Shown piece after piece: positions 1 to 7,301 of a stretch of 13,027 bases of DNA. The position numbers and the translations under genes are program-made. The first letter of the stretch is position 1, and every line of letters begins with the position of its first letter. The notes beneath the pieces are model-generated. The model searched no databases, had not been told where the DNA came from, and saw only the letters and a list, made by a program, of their open reading frames with translations. The DNA comes from Chlamydiia bacterium. Lineage in GTDB: Bacteria > Chlamydiota > Chlamydiia > Chlamydiales > JAAZZY01. The stretch is taken from positions 12,390-25,416 of the forward strand of contig JAAZZY010000006.1 of the NCBI GenBank assembly GCA_014239035.1. The letters are read 5' to 3'.

Positions 1-25
1 AAAGCTGTTAGAAGGAGAAAAATAA
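1..25 (+). CDS. 3' end of an upstream CDS, possibly murD (partial)
   Basis: One frame is open from base 2 and ends in TAA at 23-25, giving the tail KLLEGEK. The stop shares one base with the nlpD start (TAATG), the same arrangement seen at the nlpD/ftsW junction, which suggests a real upstream operon gene. In Chlamydia the gene before nlpD is, as I recall, murD. Seven residues cannot identify the protein, so the murD name is an inference from gene order only. Confidence 0.4.
11..17 (+). promoter_or_regulatory. Ribosome binding site of the nlpD-like gene
   Basis: GAAGGAG lies 7 bases before the ATG at 25. It is the clearest Shine-Dalgarno sequence in the operon and fixes that start. The later genes of the cluster lack a comparable site and probably depend on coupled translation. 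Confidence 0.7.
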
Positions 26-657
26 TGAGCCGCAGAGACACTATAATCATAGCTATATTGATTAATGCATGCCTACTAGTCGTGCTTTTTGCAACATCGA
101 TAAAGAAAAAAGAAGAGCAGCACTTTGCAACAAACCATGAAATGCCCTTTAGTCCTCCTGTCCAAAGCATTAATTTTGAAGATGTAGAGAGAAGCCTTGT
201 AAAAGAAACCAGAGTTTTAGAAGAGAGCTTCCCTCTTCAAGTTACTCCTTTGATTTCACAAAATAATCAAGAGCCCACAAATCTCTTGCCTCCACCGCAA
301 AAAGTCGAACAAGTAGCGGCAAAACAACTCAAATGTATTGAAGTTACAGTCAAAAGTGGAGACTATTTAGATCGCATAGGAAGAGAGAATAATATCTCGG
401 CCTCAGAAATTATGACCTACAACGATTTAAAAACAACCCAACTTCGAATTGGACAAGTTTTGCGCATCCCTTTAAGTGAGAGAGGGGATGGAGTATCTAA
501 AGCTCCCGTAAAACAGTACGTCGTAAAAGCTGGAGACACTCCATGGGGGATAGCCAGCGATCATAAAATGCAATTAGATGAGCTTTTAAAACTAAATCAT
601 CTAGATAGAGAAAGCTCAAGACACCTCAAGCCAGGTGACACACTCTATATTCGCTAA
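25..657 (+). CDS. nlpD: LysM-repeat, membrane-anchored peptidoglycan-binding protein (NlpD-like)
   Basis: This 210-residue protein has an N-terminal membrane anchor or uncleaved signal at about residues 7-25. A Pro/Gln-rich linker (about 30-103) follows, then two LysM modules at about 105-150 (VKSGDYLDRIG to LRIPL) and 164-210 (VVKAGDTPWGIA to DTLYIR). LysM binds GlcNAc-containing glycans, so the protein should sit in the envelope and bind peptidoglycan. No M23 peptidase domain follows the LysM repeats, so despite the traditional name it is unlikely to be an amidase activator of the E. coli NlpD kind or a hydrolase. It lies directly before ftsW and overlaps it by one base, as I recall for the chlamydial nlpD-ftsW-murG-murC/ddl order. 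The fold is secure; the precise role is inferred. Confidence 0.85.
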   Translation: MSRRDTIIIAILINACLLVVLFATSIKKKEEQHFATNHEMPFSPPVQSINFEDVERSLVKETRVLEESFPLQVTPLISQNNQEPTNLLPPPQKVEQVAAKQLKCIEVTVKSGDYLDRIGRENNISASEIMTYNDLKTTQLRIGQVLRIPLSERGDGVSKAPVKQYVVKAGDTPWGIASDHKMQLDELLKLNHLDRESSRHLKPGDTLYIR

Positions 658-1790
658 TGACTTTTTTTGAGAGAAAGATTTCTTGGCAATCCTTTTGCTT
701 GCTTGCTGTAACTTCCCTCATTTTTATGTTGGGGGTCATTATGGTATTCAATGCAAGCTCAGCTGAAGCTTTAGAACACCAGCTTTTTCATAAAAGACAC
801 TATGCAATGACAAGGCAACTTTTCAATTTTATTGTAGGCTTGATCATTTGTTATGGGTTCTGGAAAATAGGTTACTATGAGTTATTAAAGTTAAGCCCCA
901 TTCTAGTGGTTTTAATTTCGTTATCTTTGCTTTTGGTGTTTATACCAGGAATTGGACGGTGTGTTAACGGTGCAAGGCGCTGGATTGTGATTGGAAGCTT
1001 TGTAGGGCAGCCTTCTGAGTTTGTTAAAATTGTGATGCCTCTATATTTTATTCATCGCATAGTAGGACAAGAGAAATCAAATAAAGAGTTATTGAAAATA
1101 TTTGCAATAATGTGTGTTCCAATTATTTTGGTTTTGGTTGAGCCCTCAAATGGGATCACTGCAATGCTTGCTGCGACATTTATCGCGCTTCTTTTTTTGA
1201 GTAGAATTTCTTATAAATGGTGGCTCTGGCCCATTTTAGCTTTTGTTATGATGGGAACTATTGCTGTAATAAAAGTACCGTATATCCAAGGAAGAATTCA
1301 GAGTTATCTTCATCCTGAAAAAGACCTTTTAGGGAGAGGCCATCAGCCTTTTCAATCCAAAGTTGCTATGGGCTCCGGTGGAGTTTTGGGGAAGGGGCTT
1401 GGCAAAAGCATGCAGAAGCTAAGCTATTTACCAGAAGCTCAAAACGACTATATAGCAGCTATTTTTGCTGAAGAAATAGGCTTTGTGGGCGTCTTGGTCT
1501 TGATTGCTCTTTACATGCTCGTAGGATTTTTGGGTTTTGCAATAGCCTTGCAGTCCCCAACTGCCAAAGGAGCCGTTTTGGCATCATCAATTACTTTTTC
1601 AATCTGTCTGCAAGCTTTTTTAAACTTAGCTGTAGTCTCTGGGCTTTTGCCCAGCACTGGACTTAACTTGCCTTTCTTTAGTCAAGGGGGGAGCTCACTG
1701 CTTGCCAACATGATTGGAGTATGCCTTTTATTAAATATTGCCTATCATACTTCCCAAAATAGAGAACTTAAATGGATAAAAAAATACTAA
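657..1790 (+). CDS. ftsW: Septal peptidoglycan glycosyltransferase FtsW (SEDS family)
   Basis: This is a 377-residue polytopic membrane protein with roughly ten hydrophobic segments. SEDS proteins polymerise lipid II into glycan strands together with a class B PBP (FtsI). Family signatures are NGARRWI (104-110), QPSEF.K (118-124), LGKSMQKLSYLPEAQNDY (248-265) and PSTGLNLPFFSQGGSS (332-347). Asp264 in EAQND aligns with the catalytic Asp of the large periplasmic loop. An oddity is EPSNG (162-166), where the family usually has a PD pair (EPD.G or QPD.G). The start shares one base with the nlpD stop, and the only SD-like element (AGGTGA, 633-638) is about 18 bases away, so coupling is likely. FtsW is favoured over RodA by the neighbouring murG, murC-ddl and ftsQ; sequence alone would not settle this. 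Confidence 0.93.
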   Translation: MTFFERKISWQSFCLLAVTSLIFMLGVIMVFNASSAEALEHQLFHKRHYAMTRQLFNFIVGLIICYGFWKIGYYELLKLSPILVVLISLSLLLVFIPGIGRCVNGARRWIVIGSFVGQPSEFVKIVMPLYFIHRIVGQEKSNKELLKIFAIMCVPIILVLVEPSNGITAMLAATFIALLFLSRISYKWWLWPILAFVMMGTIAVIKVPYIQGRIQSYLHPEKDLLGRGHQPFQSKVAMGSGGVLGKGLGKSMQKLSYLPEAQNDYIAAIFAEEIGFVGVLVLIALYMLVGFLGFAIALQSPTAKGAVLASSITFSICLQAFLNLAVVSGLLPSTGLNLPFFSQGGSSLLANMIGVCLLLNIAYHTSQNRELKWIKKY

Positions 1791-2872
1791 TTTGCTCGGG
1801 TGGCACCGGAGGGCATATCTATCCTGCGCTTGCACTTGCCAAAGAGCTTGATGCAAATTATCAAGTGAATCTTCATTTTGCAGGAGGAAAGCTTTCCAAA
1901 AATAAGTGGTTTCAAAAAGATCTCTTTGATTTTACAGACATCACTTCTGCAACTTTGTCTTTGAAAGATGCCCCGAAAATTTTTGTAAACATATTTAAAA
2001 TCTTTAAAGGGACTATTGAAAGTATTCGCCTCATTAGAGAATATCGCCCAGATCTTATCATAGCTTTTGGAAGCTTCCACACTTTTCCCACTCTCATAGC
2101 TGCCCTCATATGTAGGAAGACCATTTATTTGCATGAGCAGAATAAAATGATGGGCAGAGTAAATCGCCTTTTTTCTAGATGGGCCAAAAAAATTATGGTG
2201 AGCTTTCCAAGTACTTTTCCTGAAGTCAAAAAGAAAGCTCTGCTTGTAAAGATGCCTTTGAAATTTAGCCAAAATGACCTTCTATCAAAAAAAGATGCCC
2301 GAAAAAAATTGGGGCTTGATCGTGATCTTAAAACTATTTTAGTCTGTGGTGGATCACAGGGAGCCTTGAGCATCAATCAAACTTTCTTAGAGAGTCTCAA
2401 ACACTTAGAGGGCTCTTCGTTTCAAGTGATCCATCTAATTGGGTTTAATGAAGATATTGAGAAAGTAAAAGAAGAATATAAAAAATATAATGTCAAAGCT
2501 CTAGTCAAAGTATTTGATGAGAAGATGCACATTCTTATGCTTGCTAGTAACTTCATGGTATCACGAGCTGGAGCCCTATCTGTTGCTGAGATGATAGAGC
2601 TTAAGCTCCCAGCTATTATGATTCCCTATCCCTATGCAAAAGCTCACCAAGAGCATAATGCGGATTTTGTAGAGCAGACCGTTCAAGGGGGACTCAAAAT
2701 TTCTGAGGCTTATCTAAACGATCTTTTGCTTGCTAAAGCTATGATGAGCTTTTTTAATGATGAAACTATTTCTCACTATATGCATCATATCGAGAGTTAT
2801 AAACAAAAGACAAAGTTAAGTAGTTTTGCAGATATTGTCTCTTTGGATCTAAATCTTCATGGAAAAAAATAA
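1772..2872 (+). CDS. murG: UDP-GlcNAc:undecaprenyl-PP-MurNAc-pentapeptide GlcNAc transferase (MurG)
   Basis: MurG adds GlcNAc to lipid I to make lipid II on the cytoplasmic face of the membrane. The 366-residue length is normal for this GT28, GT-B fold enzyme. Visible signatures are the N-terminal glycine loop GGTGGH (10-15), HEQN (121-124) before a helix rich in basic residues, the C-domain loop CGGSQGALSIN (192-202), and the UDP-GlcNAc site SRAGALSVAE (264-273) plus PYPYAKAHQEHNA (285-297). The ATG at 1772 lies 19 bases inside ftsW. It places GGTGGH nine residues from the N terminus, as is usual for MurG, so I keep it despite the absence of a clear SD. The next gene starts 14 bases before this stop. 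Confidence 0.96.
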   Translation: MDKKILICSGGTGGHIYPALALAKELDANYQVNLHFAGGKLSKNKWFQKDLFDFTDITSATLSLKDAPKIFVNIFKIFKGTIESIRLIREYRPDLIIAFGSFHTFPTLIAALICRKTIYLHEQNKMMGRVNRLFSRWAKKIMVSFPSTFPEVKKKALLVKMPLKFSQNDLLSKKDARKKLGLDRDLKTILVCGGSQGALSINQTFLESLKHLEGSSFQVIHLIGFNEDIEKVKEEYKKYNVKALVKVFDEKMHILMLASNFMVSRAGALSVAEMIELKLPAIMIPYPYAKAHQEHNADFVEQTVQGGLKISEAYLNDLLLAKAMMSFFNDETISHYMHHIESYKQKTKLSSFADIVSLDLNLHGKK

Positions 2873-5273
2873 TTTTCATCTAATTGGTATCGGTGGCATT
2901 GGAATGAGTGCTCTCGCTCGCCTTTTGCTCGCTCAAAAATATCCAGTTAGTGGAAGTGATCCATCTGATGGAGAAGTGATTCAAAAACTAGCAAGTGATG
3001 GAGCGCAAATTTACTCTAGTCATGAAGCTCAAAATATTGAAGGCCCAAAGACAACAGTTGTTTATAGCACTGCAATTAGCAAAGATAACCCTGAGATACA
3101 GCAAGCTCAAAAGTTAGGGTGCAACCTTTGGCATCGGTCAGATCTACTTGCGCACTTGATGAAGTCATACCAGTCCATTGCAGTAGCAGGAACTCATGGA
3201 AAAACCTCTACGTCAGCTCTTCTATCGCATACATTGATCGTTGCTAATCTCTCTCCTTCATTTGTAATAGGAGGACTGCTTAGCCCACAAAATATCAATG
3301 GGCAAGTGGGAGAGGGTCGTTATTTTGTCGCAGAAGCTGATGAGAGTGATCAATCTTTTTTAAAATATTTCCCAGAATATGCAATTGTCACAAACGTTGA
3401 AGCTGATCACCTTGACAACTACAAGGATTTTGGCGAGATCTCCTCATGTTTTGAGCGCTTTATCGCTCAAGTGCAAAAATCTCTCATCTGGTGCTGTGAT
3501 TGTGAAAACCTTAGGAAAATTAACCCTAAGGGGATTAGTTATGGCTATCATAAAAATGCAGATATAAAAATTATTCAAGCAAGGCAAGAGGGTTTTAAAT
3601 GCATCTTTGATCTTGAATTTGATGGAGCTATCTACCCACAGATAGAGCTTTCAATGATTGGAGAACATAACATCTTAAATGCAGCAGCTGTTTTTGGGCT
3701 GTGCATTAAGCTAGGTGTTGATCAAAAAGCTATCCGAGAAGCCTTTAATTCCTTTTTAGGAGTAAAAAGAAGAGCTGAGAAAATTGGTGAATCTCAAAAG
3801 GTGCAAATTTACGATGACTATGCTCACCACCCCACTGAAGTGGGCTGCATGCTATCAAGCTTTAGAAAGGCTTTTCCTAAAAGAAGAATCATCGCGCTCT
3901 TTCAGCCGCACCGCTATACGCGCCTAGTAGCTTTTCAAAAAGAGTTTACAACTTCTTTTAGTGAGGCAACAGAAGTTTGGGTTACTGATGTATTTAGCGC
4001 AGGAGAAAAAGCTATAGATGCCTTTTCAATGCATGAGTATGCAAAAGAAATAGGCATAAAATCTCAACTCCCTACAGTCTATGTTCCTAAAGAAGATTTA
4101 CTCACATATTTTAAAGAAAATATCCGCCCCTTTGATGTTCTAATTACCGCTGGTGCTGGTGATATTACACACTTTGGGAAAAAAGCTTTTAAAGAGCTGA
4201 AAGAAAAACCAGCAGTGTTAAAAGTAGCTCTTATTTGCGGCTCCATCTCTTGTGAACACTATGTGTCACTTGTCTCCTCACGCTTTTTTATAAATGAATA
4301 TCCAAAACATTTGTTTGAGTTGACCATTTTTAAAATACTTCCCACTGGAGATTGGGTCATCTGTGATGAAGATCATAAAGAGCTTAAAAAACTCAAAACG
4401 TCAGAAGTTACTGAGAAATTGAGCCAAGTAGATATTGCTGTCCCTATCCTACACGGTAGATATGGTGAAGATGGAATGATTCAAGGGTTTTTACAAACAC
4501 TTGGTGTAGCCTATGCAGGGGAAAGTTATGCTCTTAGCAGCTTTAATATGAATAAAGTCTGGATGAAAAGCTTTGTTGAAAATCTGGGTATAAAAGTTCC
4601 TAAAGGTTTGTCTTTTCATTGTCATGAATGGCAGAAAGATCCTCAAACCATATTAGATAAAGTTCAGGAAAGTTTAAACTTTCCCTTGGTTGTAAAGCCT
4701 GCTTGTATGGGCTCAACAATAGGCGTTAATTTTGTTAAAAACTCTAAAGATCTAACTTCAGTTATTTCTCAAGTTTTAGAGCTTGATGATTTGCTTGTCA
4801 TAGAAGAAAGAATCTTTGGAAGAGAGCTTGAAGTTTCTTGTTTAGACTCAGAGCATTCACTTATTGTCACTCATCCTGGGGAGGTGAAATCAGACCAAAG
4901 AAATTACGACTATAGAGCAAAATATAGCAAAAACCCCATTAAAAAGATTGTAGATGCTCAAATTACCCCTGAGGTTGCCAAAGAGGCTAAAAGCCTCGCT
5001 AAAAAAATTTATGAGGAAATGCAGCTTAAAAGTTTTGCTCGCATTGACTTTTTCCTGACAATTCAAAATGAACTTATCTTTGCGGAAGTCAATACGCTTC
5101 CAGGAATGACACCGAAAAGTCTTTTTCAAAGAACGCTCATGCACCACGGAATTGAAGGAGAAGAAATAATAAATCAAATGGTCATTGATGGAATGTATCG
5201 CCATCAAAAAGATTACAAAAAGTCTCTTTGTGTCCAGGAATTTTTAGAGTCTATAAAAAATGTTACCCACTAA
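2859..5273 (+). CDS. murC-ddl: MurC-Ddl fusion: UDP-MurNAc-L-Ala ligase and D-Ala-D-Ala ligase
   Basis: This 804-residue bifunctional cytoplasmic protein combines two ATP-dependent ligases. The MurC part (about 1-445) shows the nucleotide loop IGGIGMSALA (11-20), ATP loop GTHGKTSTS (111-119), EADESD (159-164), EADHLD (181-186), GEHNILNAAA (268-277) and YAHHPTE (321-327). The Ddl part (about 453-804) begins with the substrate motif SISCEHYVSL (462-471). It continues with LHGRYGEDGMIQG (531-543), KPACMGSTIGV (613-623), NYDYRAKY (682-689) and the metal-binding EVNTLPGMT (743-751). Both domains look complete. A small departure is MNK (564-566), where Ddl enzymes commonly have MDK. MurC-Ddl fusion is well known in Chlamydiota and is the strongest taxonomic signal here. 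It overlaps murG and ftsQ by 14 bases each. Confidence 0.96.
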   Translation: MEKNNFHLIGIGGIGMSALARLLLAQKYPVSGSDPSDGEVIQKLASDGAQIYSSHEAQNIEGPKTTVVYSTAISKDNPEIQQAQKLGCNLWHRSDLLAHLMKSYQSIAVAGTHGKTSTSALLSHTLIVANLSPSFVIGGLLSPQNINGQVGEGRYFVAEADESDQSFLKYFPEYAIVTNVEADHLDNYKDFGEISSCFERFIAQVQKSLIWCCDCENLRKINPKGISYGYHKNADIKIIQARQEGFKCIFDLEFDGAIYPQIELSMIGEHNILNAAAVFGLCIKLGVDQKAIREAFNSFLGVKRRAEKIGESQKVQIYDDYAHHPTEVGCMLSSFRKAFPKRRIIALFQPHRYTRLVAFQKEFTTSFSEATEVWVTDVFSAGEKAIDAFSMHEYAKEIGIKSQLPTVYVPKEDLLTYFKENIRPFDVLITAGAGDITHFGKKAFKELKEKPAVLKVALICGSISCEHYVSLVSSRFFINEYPKHLFELTIFKILPTGDWVICDEDHKELKKLKTSEVTEKLSQVDIAVPILHGRYGEDGMIQGFLQTLGVAYAGESYALSSFNMNKVWMKSFVENLGIKVPKGLSFHCHEWQKDPQTILDKVQESLNFPLVVKPACMGSTIGVNFVKNSKDLTSVISQVLELDDLLVIEERIFGRELEVSCLDSEHSLIVTHPGEVKSDQRNYDYRAKYSKNPIKKIVDAQITPEVAKEAKSLAKKIYEEMQLKSFARIDFFLTIQNELIFAEVNTLPGMTPKSLFQRTLMHHGIEGEEIINQMVIDGMYRHQKDYKKSLCVQEFLESIKNVTH

Positions 5274-6090
5274 AAATAAACTACCACTATCTAAAGCTCT
5301 TTTCTATATTTTTCTCTCAGTTATGGTGATCTCAGGGGTCCCGACATTTATCTGGAGTAGCTACCGTTATCATCAAAAAGAGAGAAATAATAACCCTAAA
5401 TTTGCTCTTACAAATTTTGTTCAAACCGGTCCTATAAAAGAAGCACTTAAGTCAGAGCACCTAGAAGAGCTTTTGGGTCTCTCTCTAGATCGTCCCCAAA
5501 ACTTATTTGCTTTTGATCTGGATAAAGCAAAAGCTAAGTTACTACAAAGTGGCGTGATTAAAGATGCAACTCTATCTATTGAACAGCCTAACACCTTAGT
5601 TATAGACTATACTGCAAGAGAGCCTATGGCCTATATTTCAGATTATACCAATCTAGTAGTGGATCAAGATGGAACTCTATTTCCATTAGCCCCATATTAT
5701 ACGCCGAAGCTCCTTCCCAAGATCTACTTAGGAATAAAAATGGAGCATATTGCCTATGGTAAACTTGAGGATGAGAAATTTCAAGTAGCCAAAGGTATTC
5801 TTACTTTTTTTAAGAAGTTAGATATGAAGTCTCAAACAGTTCAAAAAATTGATGTTTCTGGTATTCGAGCAGAAAGTATAGGCAAACAAGAAATAGTTGT
5901 CATGCTCACCGAAGAGCTTGGTAAAAAAAGATATCTACGATATCTGAGGCTTAGTCCAGAGAGCTATTTAGATGAGATTGAGCATTATTTAACTCTAAAA
6001 CAAATGAGTATGCCAGAAGATCTTATCATAGATCTACGCCTTTTACCTAATGCATACCTTATGCCGGTAAGTGAAGCTAATTCAATATAA
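5260..6090 (+). CDS. ftsQ: Cell-division protein FtsQ-like (POTRA domain, bitopic membrane)
   Basis: This 276-residue protein has a short cytoplasmic N terminus, one transmembrane helix at about 13-33, a POTRA-like module (about 48-119) and a following beta-type domain. YTAREPMAYISDYTNLVVDQDGTLF (split: YTAREPMAYIS, 117-127, then LVVDQDGTLF, 132-141) matches the pattern typical of FtsQ/DivIB at the POTRA boundary: REP.A, then VD..G.xF. FtsQ links the periplasmic division proteins; with FtsZ absent in this phylum, it would act in the MreB-organised divisome beside FtsW and FtsI. The start lies 14 bases inside murC-ddl, and AGGAA (5236-5240) is too far upstream to be a good SD. FtsQ sequences diverge widely, so the call depends on topology, this motif and the position after ddl. 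Confidence 0.8.
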   Translation: MLPTKNKLPLSKALFYIFLSVMVISGVPTFIWSSYRYHQKERNNNPKFALTNFVQTGPIKEALKSEHLEELLGLSLDRPQNLFAFDLDKAKAKLLQSGVIKDATLSIEQPNTLVIDYTAREPMAYISDYTNLVVDQDGTLFPLAPYYTPKLLPKIYLGIKMEHIAYGKLEDEKFQVAKGILTFFKKLDMKSQTVQKIDVSGIRAESIGKQEIVVMLTEELGKKRYLRYLRLSPESYLDEIEHYLTLKQMSMPEDLIIDLRLLPNAYLMPVSEANSI

Positions 6091-6198
6091 TGTCTGCACA
6101 TGTAAATACTTAATAAATTATATATATTATATACTGTTTGCACAAAATTATTTTTATGATAGCCTTGTTACTTAAAAAAGAAGAACCTTTTTTTTATT
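6091..6198 (+). promoter_or_regulatory. AT-rich spacer upstream of miaA; possible -10 elements only
   Basis: After the overlapping genes of the division operon this is the first real gap. It is strongly AT-rich and contains TATACT (6130-6135) and TATGAT (6155-6160), both good matches to a sigma-70-type -10 box. Neither has a convincing -35 at 16-18 bases. A promoter for miaA is therefore plausible but not demonstrated. A run of eight T lies at 6188-6195 just before the GTG start. No clear GC-rich terminator for the division operon is visible. Confidence 0.3.
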
Positions 6199-7239
6199 GT
6201 GGCGCATATAAAATCAAATAACGAGAAGCTTAAACAAATTTTACGTGGCGTCTATCAGCCTGAGATGGAGAAGATCTCTAATGATGTAGGCCCTCAAAAA
6301 AAAGTCATTGTTTTAGCAGGACCCACATGTGTTGGTAAAACAGCGCTATCACTGAAAATAGCCTCCGAGCTTGGAGGAGAGATCGTTAATGCAGATTCTA
6401 TGCAGGTATATCGAGGACTAGATGTAGGAACTGCTAAAGTAACTTTAGCAGAACGTCAAAATGTAGCTCATCACCTAATCGACATTCGCGATGTAGCAGA
6501 ATCTTTTACAGCCGTTGATTTTTATCATGAAGCGCAGCTCGCCTGTGATTCTATATTAGCTAGAAATAAAGTTCCTATCATCACAGGTGGCACAGGCTTT
6601 TATCTACATGTTCTATTGTATGGGCCTCCCAAAGGACCACCATCAGATCCTGAGCTTAGAAAAAAATTAGAAAATGAAATGGAAAAGTTTAGTCCAGAGG
6701 CAATGTATGATCGACTAGAAAAGCTAGACCCTGAGTATGCCGCATCCATTACCTCCCATGATAGAGTTAAAATTATTAGGGCTTTCGAGATAATTTCTCT
6801 TACCCAAAAGAAAGTGAGTGATTTTCCGTGGAACCAGAAGGGGGATCCTCTTGGTTATAATTTTAGTTGTTGGTTTTTATTTAGAGCTAGAGAAAACCTC
6901 TATAGCCGCATCAACGAGCGCTGTGATACGATGCTTAAAGAAGGGTTAGTTGATGAAGTGGTTAACCTAAAAAAGAGTAACTTTCAAGAAAATAGATCTG
7001 CCTCACAAGCCATTGGATATAGACAATGCCTAGAGTATTTACAAACAGAACAAACAGACGAAGATTACGAGCATTTTAAAGAGCAATTTAAAAGAGCGAC
7101 AAGGCGATATGCTAAAAGGCAGTTTACCTGGTTTAGAAAAGAACCTGAATTTAAGTGGTTAGATCTGGACCTGCATGACCCAGAAATTGCAGCAGATCTC
7201 ATCATCAAAGATTACATAAGCCAAGATCCTAAGAATTAG
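6199..7239 (+). CDS. miaA: tRNA dimethylallyltransferase MiaA
   Basis: MiaA transfers a dimethylallyl group to N6 of A37 in tRNAs that read UNN codons. The 346-residue protein shows the P-loop GPTCVGKT (41-48), NADSMQVYRGLDVGTAK (64-80) containing the conserved catalytic Asp, GGTGFYL (130-136), SASQAIGYRQ (267-276) and the basic C-terminal TRRYAKRQFTWFR (301-313). The P-loop has Cys where Ala or Gly is common, which should be tolerated. The start used here is GTG with no strong SD. The next in-frame ATG at 6265 would remove 22 residues and still leave the P-loop 18 residues in, so either start is possible. In Chlamydia, as I recall, miaA also follows the division cluster, there with cutA and rsbV genes nearby that are absent here. 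Confidence 0.95.
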   Translation: MAHIKSNNEKLKQILRGVYQPEMEKISNDVGPQKKVIVLAGPTCVGKTALSLKIASELGGEIVNADSMQVYRGLDVGTAKVTLAERQNVAHHLIDIRDVAESFTAVDFYHEAQLACDSILARNKVPIITGGTGFYLHVLLYGPPKGPPSDPELRKKLENEMEKFSPEAMYDRLEKLDPEYAASITSHDRVKIIRAFEIISLTQKKVSDFPWNQKGDPLGYNFSCWFLFRARENLYSRINERCDTMLKEGLVDEVVNLKKSNFQENRSASQAIGYRQCLEYLQTEQTDEDYEHFKEQFKRATRRYAKRQFTWFRKEPEFKWLDLDLHDPEIAADLIIKDYISQDPKN

Positions 7240-7241
7240 TC

Positions 7242-7270
7242 TTGAAGGTTCGGACTAAATTCGCTATGCT
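7242..7270 (+). promoter_or_regulatory. Candidate sigma-70-type promoter for the coiled-coil gene
   Basis: TTGAAG (7242-7247) and TATGCT (7265-7270) are separated by exactly 17 bases and each match the consensus at four of six positions. They lie in the 62-base gap between miaA and the next gene, about 31 bases before its ATG. This is pattern matching only, in AT-rich DNA where chance matches are common. Confidence 0.4.
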
Positions 7271-7301
7271 GATAAGAAAATCTTTTTAAGGCGTTTTAAG
7301 T

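Noticed and set aside
1787..2376. Long open frames on the minus strand inside murG
   Set aside because: They lie wholly antisense to a gene with intact MurG motifs, show no family pattern, and are readily explained as shadow frames of the low-GC coding sequence.
4890..5207. Minus-strand 105-codon open frame inside the Ddl half
   Set aside because: It is antisense to the conserved NYDY and EVNTLPG motifs and has no recognisable protein features.
6174..6195. A-run / T-run pairing before miaA as an intrinsic terminator of the division operon
   Set aside because: The stem would be nearly all A-T with one G-C pair, and it sits right against the miaA start.
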